From Candidatus Pelagisphaera phototrophica (GTDB taxonomy: Bacteria > Verrucomicrobiota > Verrucomicrobiia > Opitutales > Opitutaceae): a DNA stretch of 64,000 nt. A model generated the notes under the pieces. It was not told the DNA's origin, made no database searches, and was given only the letters and a program-made list of their open reading frames with translations. Below, piece after piece: positions 27,893 through 39,103 of the stretch. The position numbers and the translations under genes are program-made. Location: positions 1,426,001-1,490,000 of the forward strand of contig NZ_CP076039.1 of assembly GCF_014529625.1 (NCBI RefSeq). Direction: 5' to 3'. How positions within the stretch are numbered: the first letter of the stretch is position 1; each line of letters starts with the position of its first letter.

Positions 27893-28641
27893 AAGGTATT
27901 CTCGTGTTTGAATAGTTTCTGAATCTCGTTTTTTTGTAGAATTATTCCGACGCCCTTAGGCATTCCTTTGATGCTGAAGGTTCCGATTTGGTATCGTTTC
28001 AGTCGTTTGACGTCGTATCCAAGAACCATGAACAGATTGCGGATTTCCCGCTTCTTTCCGTGGTGCATCTGGACATCGACTTCTTTGGAGGCATCGTTGC
28101 TCTGGTTTCCAAGAAGGGCGGCCTTCTCCACTTTCATTCTCTCCCCTTCGTAGTTTATGCCCTTGATGAGTTTAGGAATGCTTTTTTTTGGGAATGGTTG
28201 TTTTAGAGATACCTGGTAGCGTTTCACGACGAGATTCGACGGATGCATCAGTCGGTTTGCCAAATCTCCGTCATTGGTCAGAATGACTAGCCCTTCGCTT
28301 TCCTTGTCGAGCCTTCCCGCACAGAAAAGTCGAAGGCTTTGATAGTCCTTGGGAATGAGATCGAAAACAGTGCGGTCGTTGTGTGGATCGTCGTTGCTGC
28401 AAATGAACCCTTTGGGCTTGTTCAAAGCGAATACAGCCTGACCTTGCTTGCGATGCCGAATCCGCTGCCCTTCGTAAATGACTTCGTCGATACCTGGTTC
28501 AATTTTATCTCCAATCTGGGCGATCTTGCCATTGACCATGATCGATCCATCACGGATGAGCACTTCCGCTGTTCGTCGCGAGCAGACGCCCATTTCAGCC
28601 AGATATTTTTGAAGTCGCAGCGAGTTAGTTTTAGTTGCCAT
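27889..28641 (-). CDS. rRNA pseudouridine synthase, RsuA/RluB family
   Basis: This 250-aa protein has an N-terminal S4 RNA-binding domain (LRLQKYLAEMGVCSRRTAEV, residues about 8-65) and the pseudouridine synthase domain with the catalytic aspartate in CAGRLDKESEGLVILTNDG. KREIRNLFMVLGYDVKRLKR is the conserved C-terminal motif. The family isomerises a single uridine in 16S (RsuA) or 23S rRNA (RluB, RluE, RluF); which one cannot be decided here, though the S4 domain and length are closest to RluB. It is the first gene of the minus-strand group running to proC. Confidence 0.9.
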   Translation of the reverse strand: MATKTNSLRLQKYLAEMGVCSRRTAEVLIRDGSIMVNGKIAQIGDKIEPGIDEVIYEGQRIRHRKQGQAVFALNKPKGFICSNDDPHNDRTVFDLIPKDYQSLRLFCAGRLDKESEGLVILTNDGDLANRLMHPSNLVVKRYQVSLKQPFPKKSIPKLIKGINYEGERMKVEKAALLGNQSNDASKEVDVQMHHGKKREIRNLFMVLGYDVKRLKRYQIGTFSIKGMPKGVGIILQKNEIQKLFKHENTL

Positions 28642-28910
28642 TTTTGGAATTGCACGGTAGCCTAGAGGTGGATCTAAATTTTAGTACTTTTCCTTGCTTG
28701 AAAACGCGTTAATTTCCTTGACCGAGTTGCTTGCAATCATTTGACGAAATAAAGATGGTCCCGACCAGTGAGAGCAAGCGGAAGCAGGGTTTACGTGCGT
28801 TTTTCGCTGAAAACTAACATTGCCTAAGCGCTTCTAGAGCTTTGGACTGTTTGCTTTGGTTTAACTTAGCAGTTATTTAGCGTTTTAGAGCGTATTCGAG
28901 ATAGGAAATT

Positions 28911-29657
28911 ATGAGTCTTACATTTGAAAAAAAATTGGCATTGGTAACCGGTGCCGGTAGGGGGATCGGTCGTGCTATTGCAGAGGAGCTTGGGAAAGCG
29001 GGCGTGACCGTAATTTGCGTTTCCTATTCGGAATCGTCCTGTGGTGAAGCGGCGCAAGCGATCAACGATGCGGGTGGAAAAGCGATCGCAAAGGCGGTTG
29101 ATGTGTCTGATTCGGCCGCGGTTGCGGCGGCAAGCGAAGAGTTGCTTAACGAATACGAGAATATCGACATTCTGGTCAACAATGCAGGCATCACCAAGGA
29201 CAACCTGCTTTTCCGCATGTCGGAGGACGACTGGACGAGCGTAATCAACACGAATCTGAACAGCTGCTTTTACTGGGTTAAAGGGCTCGCCCGCCCAATG
29301 ACGCGAAAGCGTTGGGGCAGAGTCATCAATATTTCGTCGGTATCCGGGATCATGGGCAATGCGGGCCAAACCAACTACGCTGCGGCGAAAGCGGGTATGA
29401 TCGGTTTCACGAAGAGCCTGGCCAAAGAATTAGCGTCCCGAAAAATTACGGTAAATTGTGTCGCTCCAGGGTTCATTAAAACCGACATGACCTCTAAAAT
29501 GGCCGATGCAGCCCTGGATTTGGTGCTCCCCATGATCCCGCTTAAACGGATGGGGGAGGCCAGTGATATCGCGAATATGGTCGCCTACTTGGCTTCTGAG
29601 GAAGCGAATTATGTCACAGGCCAAGTTTTTACCGTTGACGGCGGCATGGCTATGTGA
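28911..29657 (+). CDS. fabG: 3-oxoacyl-[acyl-carrier-protein] reductase FabG
   Basis: The 248-aa short-chain dehydrogenase has the cofactor motif GAGRGIGRAIAEEL at the N-terminus, the NNAG motif (VNNAGITKDNLLFRM) and the catalytic Ser-Tyr-Lys set (INISSVSGIMGNAGQ, then NYAAAKAG). The C-terminal EANYVTGQVFTVDGGMAM is typical of FabG. It reduces 3-ketoacyl-ACP with NADPH in fatty acid elongation. It is followed by acpP after 39 bases and fabF. The 269 bases upstream have no gene and probably hold the promoter of this cluster, which diverges from the pseudouridine synthase gene. Confidence 0.95.
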   Translation: MSLTFEKKLALVTGAGRGIGRAIAEELGKAGVTVICVSYSESSCGEAAQAINDAGGKAIAKAVDVSDSAAVAAASEELLNEYENIDILVNNAGITKDNLLFRMSEDDWTSVINTNLNSCFYWVKGLARPMTRKRWGRVINISSVSGIMGNAGQTNYAAAKAGMIGFTKSLAKELASRKITVNCVAPGFIKTDMTSKMADAALDLVLPMIPLKRMGEASDIANMVAYLASEEANYVTGQVFTVDGGMAM

Positions 29658-29696
29658 TGCCTCCTGAGTTCAATTTATTACTAATCTGTCTAGAAA

Positions 29697-29957
29697 ATGG
29701 CTGACGAAAAAAGCATCGAACAAAGAGTCTCAGAAATCATCGTAAACCAGCTCAACGTTAACGAAGAGCAGATCACGCCGGAAGCCTCCTTCCTCGATGA
29801 TCTTGGAGCTGATTCACTCGACACCGTTGAGTTGATTATGGCATTTGAAGAAGAGTTTAAAGACGAGATCCAAGGTGAAATCCCGGAGTCTGACGCGGAA
29901 AAGCTGCAGACGGTCGGTGACGTCACTTCTTACATTAAAGAGAAAGCGGGAGCTTAA
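29697..29957 (+). CDS. acpP: acyl carrier protein
   Basis: This 86-aa acidic protein has the phosphopantetheine attachment Ser in [20 protein letters not shown], the invariant DSL motif of acyl carrier proteins, and four predicted helices. It carries growing acyl chains as thioesters between the fatty acid synthase enzymes. The position between fabG and fabF is the conserved order in many bacteria. The C-terminal end ([11 protein letters not shown]) is slightly longer than in E. coli AcpP. Confidence 0.97.
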   Translation: MADEKSIEQRVSEIIVNQLNVNEEQITPEASFLDDLGADSLDTVELIMAFEEEFKDEIQGEIPESDAEKLQTVGDVTSYIKEKAGA

Positions 29958-30026
29958 CCCACTTCCCCATCCCAAACTTGGCGCTAGAACCCCCTTTCTG
30001 GTGCCCGACACTCGCGAGACGTATCT

Positions 30027-31277
30027 ATGACTGAGCTGGCGGACAGCCAACGTGTAGTTATAACCGGTCTAGGAGCCATCACTCCGCTCGGACTGGGGGT
30101 GGACTCTTTTTTTCAGGGCCTTCTCGACGGCAAGAATGGCATCAGCAAAGTTGAGTCTTTCGATACTGAAAAGTTTACCTGCAAGATTGGTGGAGAAATC
30201 AAGGATTTCGACGCCACCAACTACATGGACCGGAAAGAAGCGCGCCGCAATGACCGCTTTGTCCATTTTGCTTTTGCCGCCACCAAGCAAGCCGTAGCGG
30301 ATGCAGGCTTGAACATGGACCAGGAGGACCCTGACCGAGTGGGTGTATTCATAGGGTCGGGCATTGGAGGGATGGATACCATCGAAAAAAATTGTATCAA
30401 GCTGATCGAGGGAGGTCCGCGTAAGGTATCTCCTTTCATGATTCCCGCTTTGATTTCCAATATGGCTTCAGGAGTCATAGGGATAGAGCTGGGGGCGATG
30501 GGGCCAAACTTTTCCATTGTCAGCGCTTGTGCTACGGGTGCCCACTCGATTGGTGAATCTCTTAAGACGCTTCGTCTAGGCGAAGCCGATGTAATGATTG
30601 CCGGTGGTAGTGAAGCCACAATTACTTCTTTGAGCTACGCGGGATTTTGCTCGATGAAAGCTATGTCCACAAACAATGACGATCCCGAACACGCAAGCCG
30701 TCCCTTCGACTTGAATCGGGACGGATTCGTTATGGGAGAAGGAGCTGGCGTTGTTGTGTTGGAAACTCTTGAGCACGCGAGAAAGCGGGGTGCGAAAATT
30801 CATTGTGAACTCGTAGGGTACGGAGCTTCTTGTGATGCGAATCATATCACGGCACCGCACCCAGAGGGAAAGGGACTTATTGGAGCCATGAAGCGAGCAT
30901 TGCATTCCGCGCAGTTGAATATAACTGACGTTGATTACATCAATGCTCATGGAACGTCCACACCCTACAATGACAGGTTCGAGACGATGGCGGTCAAAAC
31001 TTTCCTCGGTGAGCACGTGAAGAACGTTCCCATGAGTTCTACCAAGTCTATGACTGGTCATTTACTTGGTGCGGCAGGTGGAGTAGAAAGCGTGGCATGT
31101 GTGCGGATGTTGGAGACGGGAATGCTGGCGCCGACGATTAATTATCAGGAGCCAGATCCTGATTGCGATCTAGACTACGTGCCTAACGAAGCGCGGGAAG
31201 CAAGAATCTCTGTAGCTATGAGCAATAGCCTGGGATTCGGGGGTCAGAATGCTTCGCTAGTTTTTAAAACTTATTAG
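30027..31277 (+). CDS. fabF: 3-oxoacyl-[acyl-carrier-protein] synthase II FabF
   Basis: The 416-aa condensing enzyme contains the nucleophile Cys in SIVSACATGAHSIGESL, the first catalytic His in INAHGTSTPYNDRFE and the second in STKSMTGHLLGAAGGVES. The C-terminal signature SNSLGFGGQNASLVF is that of KAS I/II enzymes. It extends acyl-ACP with malonyl-ACP. Length and the absence of KAS III features support FabF. It starts 69 bases after acpP. Confidence 0.95.
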   Translation: MTELADSQRVVITGLGAITPLGLGVDSFFQGLLDGKNGISKVESFDTEKFTCKIGGEIKDFDATNYMDRKEARRNDRFVHFAFAATKQAVADAGLNMDQEDPDRVGVFIGSGIGGMDTIEKNCIKLIEGGPRKVSPFMIPALISNMASGVIGIELGAMGPNFSIVSACATGAHSIGESLKTLRLGEADVMIAGGSEATITSLSYAGFCSMKAMSTNNDDPEHASRPFDLNRDGFVMGEGAGVVVLETLEHARKRGAKIHCELVGYGASCDANHITAPHPEGKGLIGAMKRALHSAQLNITDVDYINAHGTSTPYNDRFETMAVKTFLGEHVKNVPMSSTKSMTGHLLGAAGGVESVACVRMLETGMLAPTINYQEPDPDCDLDYVPNEAREARISVAMSNSLGFGGQNASLVFKTY

Positions 31278-31335
31278 AAATCATCGTTGGCCGAAAGAGG
31301 CGAATTAGAATCTTATAATCAACGAGTACAATTAG

Positions 31336-31752
31336 ATGGAAAAAACCTTCATTATTCTCAAGCCCGATTGCATGGAAAAAGGTCTCGTTGGCCAGGTACT
31401 GCAACGTTTTGAAAGCGAGGGCTTCTCAATTGTCGCCACTAAAATGGTACAATTAGAGTCCTCCATCCTTCGTGAGCATTATGCCCATGTGGCGGACTTG
31501 CCTTTTTTTCCGGAGATCGAAGAGTTCATGAGCTCGCGCCCAGTAATCATGGTAGCTCTGCGGGGTGAAAACGTAATCCAGCGCGTGCGCGATCTGCTTG
31601 GCCCCACCGATTTTTTAAAGGCTCCCAAAGGAACAATCCGCGGCGATTTTGGCACCGACATGATGCGCAACGTGGTCCACGCCTCCGACGGTCCCGAAAC
31701 GGCCGAAGCTGAACTGAAACGATTCTTCGTAGACGGCGAAATATTTCGTTAG
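31336..31752 (+). CDS. ndk: nucleoside diphosphate kinase
   Basis: This 138-aa enzyme has the catalytic histidine in NVVHASDGPETAEAEL and the typical N-terminal strand EKTFIILKPDCMEKGLVGQV. It transfers the gamma phosphate from ATP to other nucleoside diphosphates through a phospho-histidine. Length matches the bacterial family. It follows fabF after 58 bases and is convergent with comM; functional linkage to lipid synthesis is not implied. Confidence 0.96.
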   Translation: MEKTFIILKPDCMEKGLVGQVLQRFESEGFSIVATKMVQLESSILREHYAHVADLPFFPEIEEFMSSRPVIMVALRGENVIQRVRDLLGPTDFLKAPKGTIRGDFGTDMMRNVVHASDGPETAEAELKRFFVDGEIFR

Positions 31753-31787
31753 AGTGCTTTCAGCGGGTGCCCGTTTTCTGCGGTTTA

Positions 31788-33323
31788 TCACACCCGCGTC
31801 GTGCGATCTAGGCTACGGTATTGGATGGCCTCGGTCAGGTGGTTGAGCTGTATGGCGTTGGATTCCGCTAGGTCTGCGATGGTTCGGGCGACTTTCAGGA
31901 TGCGATTATAGGCACGGGCTGAGAGGTTGAGTTTCTCCATTGCAGTTTGCAGGATGGATCCCATCTGAGGCGTGATGGAGCAATGGGTTTCGATGGCGGA
32001 TTCCGACATGCTGGAATTGGTGACGTAGTCCGTGTGGTGAAACCGTCTCTGCTGTATTTTGCGAGCGGCAGAGATTCGCTGCCTCATGACTTCTGAACTT
32101 TCGCCTTTATCAGATGTCCTCAATTCTTCGATACTGAGGGCAGGTGCCTCAACATGAATGTCGATCCGGTCAAGCAAAGGGCCGCTGATGCGGCTGCGGT
32201 AGCGCTGCACTTGAATTGGGGAGCAAGAACAATCTCCTTGGTGGGAACCTAGGTAGCCACAGGGACAAGGGTTCATGGCGGCGACCAGCATGAAATTGCA
32301 GGGTAGGGTGACCTTGCCAGCAGATCGGGAAATGGTCACTTGCCCGTCTTCCAAGGGTTGTCGCATCACTTCTAGGGCTGAGCGCTTGAATTCAGGTAGC
32401 TCGTCCATAAACAGTACGCCGTTGTGGGCGAGTGAGATCTCCCCGGGTCCAGGGATTGCACCGCCACCCAGCAGGCCGACATCGCTAATGGTGTGGTGAG
32501 GTGATCGGAAGGGTCGCTTCTTCGCCAAAGTATCCCACCGTTTGGTCGCCCCCGAGGCAGACTGGATTTGCAGGATTTCCAGGTATTCCTCGAGGGTGGG
32601 ATCTGGCATGATGGTAGGAATTCGTTTAGCGATCATCGACTTACCCGAGCCGGGTGGGCCGATAATCAGAAAATTGTGTCCTCCAGCGACAGAAATCTCT
32701 ACTGCTCTACGGGCCTGTTCTTGTCCTTTTACATCAAGGAAATCAAGACCAGTTGGTTCGGCCTTCTGGTCAAACAGACTCGAATGGTTAAATCGGGTGA
32801 GTTGAAGCTCCCCTTCAAGAAAACGTTTGGCCTGGTCCAGGGTCTCCACGCCGTAGACTTCGATACCCCTTACCAAAGCAGCCTCACGGGCAGATTTTAC
32901 TGGAAGAATGACTCCGCGCTGTCCCTTTGCCTGTGCCTGTATCGCGAATGCCAAACCTCCTCTTATTGCTCTGACTGCACCGGATAGGCTGAGCTCGCCG
33001 GCGATCGTAAACCTCTCGAAGCGTCCTCTGGCGTTCATCTGACCGGTTGACTCCAGGATTCCCAACGCGATAGGGAGGTCGTACATGGGACCTTCTTTTT
33101 TCAGGTCGCCGGGAGCGAGGTTGATGGTGGTTCGGGTTTGGGGTTTGCGAAATCCTGAGTTTGCCAAGGCGGAGAAAACGCGGTCGTCAGACTCCTTCAC
33201 CGCGGTGTCAGGTAGACCGACCATGATCAGTCGCGGATCTCCGCTTTCGCCAGAGTTGACTTCGACGAGAACGGGGACGGCTTCGATGCCCTGCAAAGCG
33301 GCGCTTTTGACGGTAGCTAGCAT
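31788..33323 (-). CDS. comM: YifB/ComM family Mg-chelatase-like AAA ATPase
   Basis: This 511-aa protein starts [20 protein letters not shown], matching the family N-terminus. It has a Lon-type substrate-like domain (about 1-160), then the AAA core with Walker [16 protein letters not shown], a cysteine-rich loop ([17 protein letters not shown]), and [15 protein letters not shown], the sensor region, followed by a C-terminal Mg_chelatase_C domain. ComM is a hexameric helicase that promotes branch migration during natural transformation. The start at 33323 is chosen by family alignment; the frame extends to 33425 without similarity. Confidence 0.9.
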   Translation of the reverse strand: MLATVKSAALQGIEAVPVLVEVNSGESGDPRLIMVGLPDTAVKESDDRVFSALANSGFRKPQTRTTINLAPGDLKKEGPMYDLPIALGILESTGQMNARGRFERFTIAGELSLSGAVRAIRGGLAFAIQAQAKGQRGVILPVKSAREAALVRGIEVYGVETLDQAKRFLEGELQLTRFNHSSLFDQKAEPTGLDFLDVKGQEQARRAVEISVAGGHNFLIIGPPGSGKSMIAKRIPTIMPDPTLEEYLEILQIQSASGATKRWDTLAKKRPFRSPHHTISDVGLLGGGAIPGPGEISLAHNGVLFMDELPEFKRSALEVMRQPLEDGQVTISRSAGKVTLPCNFMLVAAMNPCPCGYLGSHQGDCSCSPIQVQRYRSRISGPLLDRIDIHVEAPALSIEELRTSDKGESSEVMRQRISAARKIQQRRFHHTDYVTNSSMSESAIETHCSITPQMGSILQTAMEKLNLSARAYNRILKVARTIADLAESNAIQLNHLTEAIQYRSLDRTTRV

Positions 33324-33513
33324 TGGATTGAGGGGAAAATGGGGTAACAACTCATCGTAATCCGATTCTGTCGCTGGCGAATTGGCAAGATGAAAGGGAT
33401 TCTGGATAGTGGAATTCAGATCCACTCACCAAGTTTCAGTGGCGGTTTAGCTTTCAAGAAGGAAGCACATAATCGTTGTTGTCCAACTGGCTGAATTGGT
33501 CACCCTAGTCCCT

Positions 33514-34086
33514 ATGGTTGTCGGTTTGACAGGAGGAATGGGATGCGGTAAATCCACGGCGAGTCGAATGTTCGAAAAGCGTGGCTTCAGGCGTCTCGAC
33601 AGTGACCAGATCGTGCATGATATGCTGGAGAGCGATCCTGTGACTATTCGGGAGGTGGTGGATGTGTTCGGGCCGAAAGTGATTTCAAGCAATGGCGGGG
33701 TGAACCGTTCATTGCTGGGATCGATTGTGTTTGGTGATGACGAGAAACTCAAAGCTCTCGAGGATATTATGCACCCAAAGGTTCGAGAGACCTGGGAGGG
33801 GGCAGTCGCATCGGATCAAGAGGCGAATTGGATTTTGGAGATCCCTTTGCTCTTCGAAAAAAACCTGCAGAATAGGGTTGATTTTACCATTTGCGTGTTC
33901 AGTGATCTTAAAACGCAGGTCGAGCGTTTAGAGCAAAAAGGCATAGGCCGAGCTCAGGCGTTGGCGCGCATTAATCGACAAATGCCGCTCTCCCAAAAGG
34001 CGGAGAATGCCGATTTTGTACTGCTCAATGAGGGATCCCTCGAATTTCTGGAAGACCAAATCAAAACGCTTCTCACGCGACTATAA
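33514..34086 (+). CDS. coaE: dephospho-CoA kinase CoaE
   Basis: The 190-aa enzyme opens MVVGLTGGMGCGKSTASRMF, which includes the P-loop GGMGCGKST, and then RLDSDQIVHDML, the substrate-binding DxD-type region of CoaE. EIPLLFEKNLQNRVDFTICV is the family LID segment. It phosphorylates dephospho-CoA in the last step of coenzyme A synthesis. The ATG at 33514 gives the standard N-terminus; an upstream TTG at 33496 adds six residues and is less likely. Confidence 0.93.
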   Translation: MVVGLTGGMGCGKSTASRMFEKRGFRRLDSDQIVHDMLESDPVTIREVVDVFGPKVISSNGGVNRSLLGSIVFGDDEKLKALEDIMHPKVRETWEGAVASDQEANWILEIPLLFEKNLQNRVDFTICVFSDLKTQVERLEQKGIGRAQALARINRQMPLSQKAENADFVLLNEGSLEFLEDQIKTLLTRL

Positions 34087-34173
34087 TTTTCGACACTACC
34101 CATCGACCATCTTTTTGGAAGCGGTCAGCCGATGCGGCGCGATCCTCCAAGTGAAGGTTACACCAATCCTCCT

Positions 34174-36120
34174 ATGTCTAGCGAATCTGAAGATACGAAC
34201 GAATCAAACGTTCCTACTGAATTGGATTTGGGCGATAGTCCCAAGCCACCTAAGAAAGTAGCCCGTAAGGCGGCCCGCAAAGCGGCCAAGAAGGTTGCGA
34301 AGAAAATCGCCAAGGAAAAGGTGCCGGACGCAGGTTTAAATAGTGAGCCATCTGCGGAATTGAAAACGGAATTCGCGCCACCGAAAGAGGAAAGCTCCGA
34401 ATTCCGCCCCGTAGATTTTAAGGGTAGGGGCTCGCATTTTGACGATGTCGATAAAATCGAAGTGGTTCGCGATGTGCTAGAGGAGAAGGGAGATCGTGAT
34501 GCGCCAGAAAAATCCTCTGATTCTGATACGGGCAGTGACAGAGACGATAAGCGCTCCGGCAATGAGGATCGCGAAAAACACTCGAACAAAAGGAATCAAC
34601 CGCACCGCCACAAAAACCAAGGCGGAAATCGACACCAGAACAAGCAAGGTCAGCATCCCAATCAGAAAAATCGATCCAAAAACCAAAAAGGTGGGCATCG
34701 TCAAAATCAGCAAGACCGGAAAGGTGGAGGTGGTTGGAAGCAGCCTTTGCCTCCAAAAGAAACCGACCACGTGGGCGGAGTGCTGCCAGACGCCGCCCGA
34801 TATAAGAAGTTTGAGGACGTAAAAGCGATTCTGGACGAGTTGGGTGAAATCGAGAACCCGGTTGACCTCTCAGAGTTGTACGAACTTTCAATCGATCAAG
34901 GTCGTCTGGGTGCGGAATCGCTAGGAGTGGTCTTTGAAGAGAAACCAAGCCGAAAGCAGATCATTGAGGAGGTCTTTAAACTGGCAGCGGAGAAGAAGCT
35001 GCAATTCAAAGACGCCGGTTTTCTAGATGTCTCCGACGAAGGTCACGGATTTGTGGTGCATGCGGCTAGCAATTATCAGCTTAAACCGGAAAGTGTTCAT
35101 GTTCCAGCATCCTTGATCAACCACTACAGTTTGAAAAGGGGTCATGAAATCGAGGTGATCGCAACCGCTCCTCAGGAAGGAGAGCGTTGTCCTGCTTCAA
35201 TCAAGATCGTATCCGTAATGGGCGGAGAACCCGAGTCTATCGATAAGGTACCCCCTTTCGAAGACCTAATTCCCTATTACCCTACGGAGCGCTTTGTGCT
35301 AGAGACGCCTCTACCAAGTAATAGCAAGAAAGACGTCTCCATGCGAGCCTTTGACATCCTTACTCCGATTGGCCTAGGGCAAAGGGGGTTGATCGTTGCA
35401 CCTCCTCGTACTGGAAAAACAATATTGCTTCAGGGGCTCGCCCATTCCGTGCAGGAAAATTACCCGAATGCCCATTTGATCGTATTGCTCATTGATGAGC
35501 GTCCCGAGGAAGTAACGGACTTTCGTCGCAAAGTGACGGGCGAAGTGGTCAGCTCAACCTTTGACGAGACACCGTCAAGCCATGTCCATGCGGCTGAGAT
35601 GGTAGTGGAAAAGGCAAGACGAATGGTGGAAGTAGGCAAGGATGTGGTCATCTTACTTGACTCGATTACACGTCTGGCTCGTGCCTATAACGCCCTCGCC
35701 AGTAATAGCGGTAAAATCATGAGTGGTGGTATCGAGGCAACTGCGCTGCAAAAGCCGAAACGGTTTTTTGGCTCGGCTCGCAACATTGAGGAAGGCGGCA
35801 GTTTGACGATCATGGGTACCGCCCTTGTGGATACGGGAAGTAAAATGGACGAAGTCATCTTCGAGGAATTCAAAGGCACGGGCAATATGGAAATACACCT
35901 TGACCGCGATCTCATCAATAAGCGTGTTTTCCCAGCGATCAATTTTGAGCGTAGCGGAACCCGGAAGGAGGAGCTCCTTTATCATCCGCAGGAATTGGAA
36001 AAGGTATATGGTCTCCGTCGCGTTATGCAGGGAGTGCCTGGCGTGGAAGCGATGGAGATGCTCATCAAGCGGTTGAAGGCGACCAAGTCGAATGCGGAAT
36101 TCCTCATGTCGCTGAAGTAG
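34174..36120 (+). CDS. rho: transcription termination factor Rho with long disordered N-terminal extension
   Basis: At 648 aa this Rho is far longer than the 419 aa of E. coli. Residues about 24-50 are a Lys/Ala/Arg-rich repeat ([17 protein letters not shown]), residues about 120-190 are Asn/Gln/His/Arg/Gly-rich, and the ordered protein begins after about 200. The cold-shock RNA-binding domain lies at about 278-333 ([14 protein letters not shown]), and the ATPase has P-loop PPRTGKT at 410-416, Walker [17 protein letters not shown], and the secondary RNA site region around [12 protein letters not shown]. It unwinds RNA from RNA polymerase. An ATG at 34132 is an alternative start. Confidence 0.95.
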   Translation: MSSESEDTNESNVPTELDLGDSPKPPKKVARKAARKAAKKVAKKIAKEKVPDAGLNSEPSAELKTEFAPPKEESSEFRPVDFKGRGSHFDDVDKIEVVRDVLEEKGDRDAPEKSSDSDTGSDRDDKRSGNEDREKHSNKRNQPHRHKNQGGNRHQNKQGQHPNQKNRSKNQKGGHRQNQQDRKGGGGWKQPLPPKETDHVGGVLPDAARYKKFEDVKAILDELGEIENPVDLSELYELSIDQGRLGAESLGVVFEEKPSRKQIIEEVFKLAAEKKLQFKDAGFLDVSDEGHGFVVHAASNYQLKPESVHVPASLINHYSLKRGHEIEVIATAPQEGERCPASIKIVSVMGGEPESIDKVPPFEDLIPYYPTERFVLETPLPSNSKKDVSMRAFDILTPIGLGQRGLIVAPPRTGKTILLQGLAHSVQENYPNAHLIVLLIDERPEEVTDFRRKVTGEVVSSTFDETPSSHVHAAEMVVEKARRMVEVGKDVVILLDSITRLARAYNALASNSGKIMSGGIEATALQKPKRFFGSARNIEEGGSLTIMGTALVDTGSKMDEVIFEEFKGTGNMEIHLDRDLINKRVFPAINFERSGTRKEELLYHPQELEKVYGLRRVMQGVPGVEAMEMLIKRLKATKSNAEFLMSLK

Positions 36121-36207
36121 GGAAGGATGGAGGTTTCTGGTTCGGATTGGCGTGTATGTAATTAGGCTTTGTCAAATGAGATCCATTCTCTATCTTTAAC
36201 ACACTCT

Positions 36208-37923
36208 ATGTCCGATTCCGCTCTCATCATACAACTCATTGTTCGGAAGGGTCTTGTATCCAAAGAGCAGTTGCGGATATTGGAGGAGGGCAGTGAACGG
36301 GTAGACCCAAACGGATTATTCGAGGAACTCGTTAAAAAAGGCTTTGTTGAAAGGAAAACGGTTTACCGGTTGCTGGCAGACGAATTTGCCATGCGGTTCG
36401 TCGACTTTACCGATCTCGATCTCCCCAAAGAGCCGGATGACTATTTGCAGGAAACGATTGCCCGGCAATTTCGAGTGTTCCCTCTCGAGTTTGTGGACGG
36501 TTCGTTGCTGATAGCGATTGCGAATCCGCTTGAAGTAGAGTCCCTCGACGGACTGTCTCATTTGATTAAGACCCCTATCGAACCCGTCCTAGCAGATGGC
36601 AGGCAAATTGAAGAAGCGATAAACACTCGCTACGACCGAAATAGCCTTGGCGAGAGCGAGATCGACGAGGAGAAAAGCGAGGATGTCTCGGTCCAGGTTC
36701 GCGATGAGACTTTGGACGTTGAGCAGGATGGGCCTGACAAATCGGATGCACCGATAATCCGATTGGTGCAGCTAATCATCGCAGAAGCCATTCGGAGGAG
36801 GGCTTCCGATATACATCTGGAACCCTTGGACACGCGTTTTCGAGTGAGGTTTCGGATTGACGGCGAGTTGCAGGAGATGGCTAGCCCACCCCCGAAACGC
36901 CTCCAGTTGCCGGTGATATCCCGTATCAAGGTCATGGGACGTTTGAGTATTGCGGAAAAGCGACTCCCACAGGATGGCCGGATTCAAGTTCGCGTGGAAG
37001 GAATTGACTACGATCTCCGGGTCTCATCTCTGCCTACGGCTTACGGTGAGAGTATTGTCATGCGGATCTTGGATAAAACAGGCCTCATGAAAGGGCTGCC
37101 GGAGTTAGGGTTTCTCAGTGATGATCAGGATACTTTTGAGCGGCTTGTAACCCTTCCTGACGGTATCTTGCTTGTGACGGGTCCGACTGGATCGGGGAAG
37201 ACGACGACTCTATACAGTTGCTTGAATTACGTTAACAACCCAGACCGCAAAATCATTACGGTCGAAGACCCGATAGAATACCAGATGCCGGGAATCAATC
37301 AAGTACCGGTGCGCAAACGAATAGGGATGACGTTCGCGGCGGCTCTTAAAGCCATGCTGCGTCAGGCTCCGAACATAATCATGGTGGGTGAGATTCGGGA
37401 TCGAGAGACGGCTGAGATCGCTATCAATGCGTCTTTGACGGGTCATATGGTTTTGAGCACACTTCACACCAATGACGCTCCGTCCGCGGTGACTCGGCTG
37501 GTTGATATTGGCGTAAAGCCCTATTTGGTAGCGACTTCCCTAAGGGCTTCAATGGCCCAACGGCTGGTTCGACGTATATGCCCGGACTGCAAGCAACCGC
37601 ACGAGCCGACGCGAAGGGAGCTGCTGGCCATTGGCTTAGAACGGGAATCGATTCGGGACGCTCGTTTTATGAGAGGTGCCGGTTGCCCAAAATGCCATAA
37701 TCAAGGTGTGAAAGGCAGGTTCGGGATCTTTGAGATATTCGAGATCAATGAGGAAATCGAAAAGCTAATCTATACGGGGGGGACCGCCGCTCAGATGCGA
37801 AGTATCGCTAAAAAGTTGGGAATGAGGACGATGCGGGAGGACGGAGTACGCAAAGTGCTCGCTGGTCAAACCTCCGTAGAGGAAGTCTTGTCAGTCACCG
37901 TAGATGAGCCCACATTGGTTTAA
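36208..37923 (+). CDS. GspE/PilB family secretion or pilus-extension ATPase (second copy)
   Basis: This 571-aa protein has the MshEN/T2SSE N-terminal domain (about 10-160), an acidic linker, and a secretion ATPase core with Walker [10 protein letters not shown], the [17 protein letters not shown] segment, [16 protein letters not shown] and the His box [13 protein letters not shown]. Cys pairs CPDC and CPKC form the zinc domain. It is paralogous to the GspE at 6988 but lies next to pilT, so a type IV pilus extension role (PilB) is more likely than type II secretion. No pilin or pilM-Q genes are nearby. The ATG at 36208 is preferred over a TTG at 36169. Confidence 0.85.
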   Translation: MSDSALIIQLIVRKGLVSKEQLRILEEGSERVDPNGLFEELVKKGFVERKTVYRLLADEFAMRFVDFTDLDLPKEPDDYLQETIARQFRVFPLEFVDGSLLIAIANPLEVESLDGLSHLIKTPIEPVLADGRQIEEAINTRYDRNSLGESEIDEEKSEDVSVQVRDETLDVEQDGPDKSDAPIIRLVQLIIAEAIRRRASDIHLEPLDTRFRVRFRIDGELQEMASPPPKRLQLPVISRIKVMGRLSIAEKRLPQDGRIQVRVEGIDYDLRVSSLPTAYGESIVMRILDKTGLMKGLPELGFLSDDQDTFERLVTLPDGILLVTGPTGSGKTTTLYSCLNYVNNPDRKIITVEDPIEYQMPGINQVPVRKRIGMTFAAALKAMLRQAPNIIMVGEIRDRETAEIAINASLTGHMVLSTLHTNDAPSAVTRLVDIGVKPYLVATSLRASMAQRLVRRICPDCKQPHEPTRRELLAIGLERESIRDARFMRGAGCPKCHNQGVKGRFGIFEIFEINEEIEKLIYTGGTAAQMRSIAKKLGMRTMREDGVRKVLAGQTSVEEVLSVTVDEPTLV

Positions 37924-38000
37924 GTGTTTTATGGATGACGAGCCCTCGTTCCATTGGGCTATTTGTTCAAAAACCCCTAATTCTAGCCGATAGACATCCT

Positions 38001-39083
38001 ATGAGTTACGAAATGAACGAATTGCTCGAGTTGGTACTCGAGGAGGGTGCTTCCGATCTGCACATTCAAGTGGGTAAACCACCTACATTGCGATTACACG
38101 GATCTATGGTCTCAGTAGATGGACCGGACTTGACCCCCGCTGATACCGAGAGATTGATGCAGTCGATCGCAGCGGACTCATACGTGCAAGCAGCGAAGAC
38201 CGAAGGCGGCGCCGATTTCGGTTTTGCTTATATGGACAAGTCGCGATTTCGCGTAAGCGTACTTAGGGCCAAGGGGAGCTACGGACTAGTGCTGCGTCAG
38301 ATTCCCAACGAATTTTTCGATTTAGAGGACATTGGGATTCCCGACCAAATCAGGGACTTGCTTTATCGTCCTCGGGGACTCGTCCTTGTGACAGGACCCA
38401 CCGGTTCTGGGAAAAGTACGACGCTAGCGTCGATGATTAACTATATTAATCAAAAACGTAGTGGACATATAATTACAATTGAAGACCCTATTGAATATTA
38501 CCACGACCATAAAAAGTGTCTTATAACACAACGTGAAGTCGGGGATGATGTTCCTACCTTTTCAGAAGCTATTCGACGCGCCATGCGTCAGGATCCTGAT
38601 GTGATTCTAGTTGGAGAAATGCGTGATCTCGAAACGATTGAAGCAGCTATTAGCGCAGCGGAAACCGGTCATCTCGTCTTCGGCACTTTGCACACCAACA
38701 GTGCTGCTAAAACGGTCGATCGCATTGTGGATGCGTTTCCGGCGAATATGAAAGAGATGATTCGAACGCAGTTGGCAACCTCTCTCGTCGCCGTCGTTTC
38801 TCAAGTGCTATGCAAGAAAGAAGGCGGAGGTCGTGTCGCCGGACTCGAAGTCATGGTTACGACTACGTCAATTGCGGCTCTCATTCGCGACAACAAGACC
38901 TATCGTATTAACTCGGATATTCAAACGGGCGCGAAATTGGGCATGTTTACGATGGATACCCATCTAATGAGTCTTTACAATCGTGGATTGATCTCAGCTA
39001 GAGAGGCTTTTGAAAAAGCGCAAGCGCCTGATGATATGCGAACACGATTGGAGAATCTCGGCGGCAAAGTTGCGGCGTCTTAA
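38001..39083 (+). CDS. pilT: type IV pilus retraction ATPase PilT
   Basis: The 360-aa protein matches PilT in length and motifs: [21 protein letters not shown] at the N-terminus, Walker [11 protein letters not shown], the Walker B region [20 protein letters not shown] and the His box [20 protein letters not shown]. It lacks the N-terminal domain and zinc cysteines of the PilB-like neighbour. PilT depolymerises pilus fibres to retract them, driving twitching motility. The ATG at 38001 gives the family N-terminus [12 protein letters not shown]; the frame reaches back to 37935 without similarity. Confidence 0.93.
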   Translation: MSYEMNELLELVLEEGASDLHIQVGKPPTLRLHGSMVSVDGPDLTPADTERLMQSIAADSYVQAAKTEGGADFGFAYMDKSRFRVSVLRAKGSYGLVLRQIPNEFFDLEDIGIPDQIRDLLYRPRGLVLVTGPTGSGKSTTLASMINYINQKRSGHIITIEDPIEYYHDHKKCLITQREVGDDVPTFSEAIRRAMRQDPDVILVGEMRDLETIEAAISAAETGHLVFGTLHTNSAAKTVDRIVDAFPANMKEMIRTQLATSLVAVVSQVLCKKEGGGRVAGLEVMVTTTSIAALIRDNKTYRINSDIQTGAKLGMFTMDTHLMSLYNRGLISAREAFEKAQAPDDMRTRLENLGGKVAAS

Positions 39084-39103
39084 AGTCTACAGCGAATTCC
39101 GTC

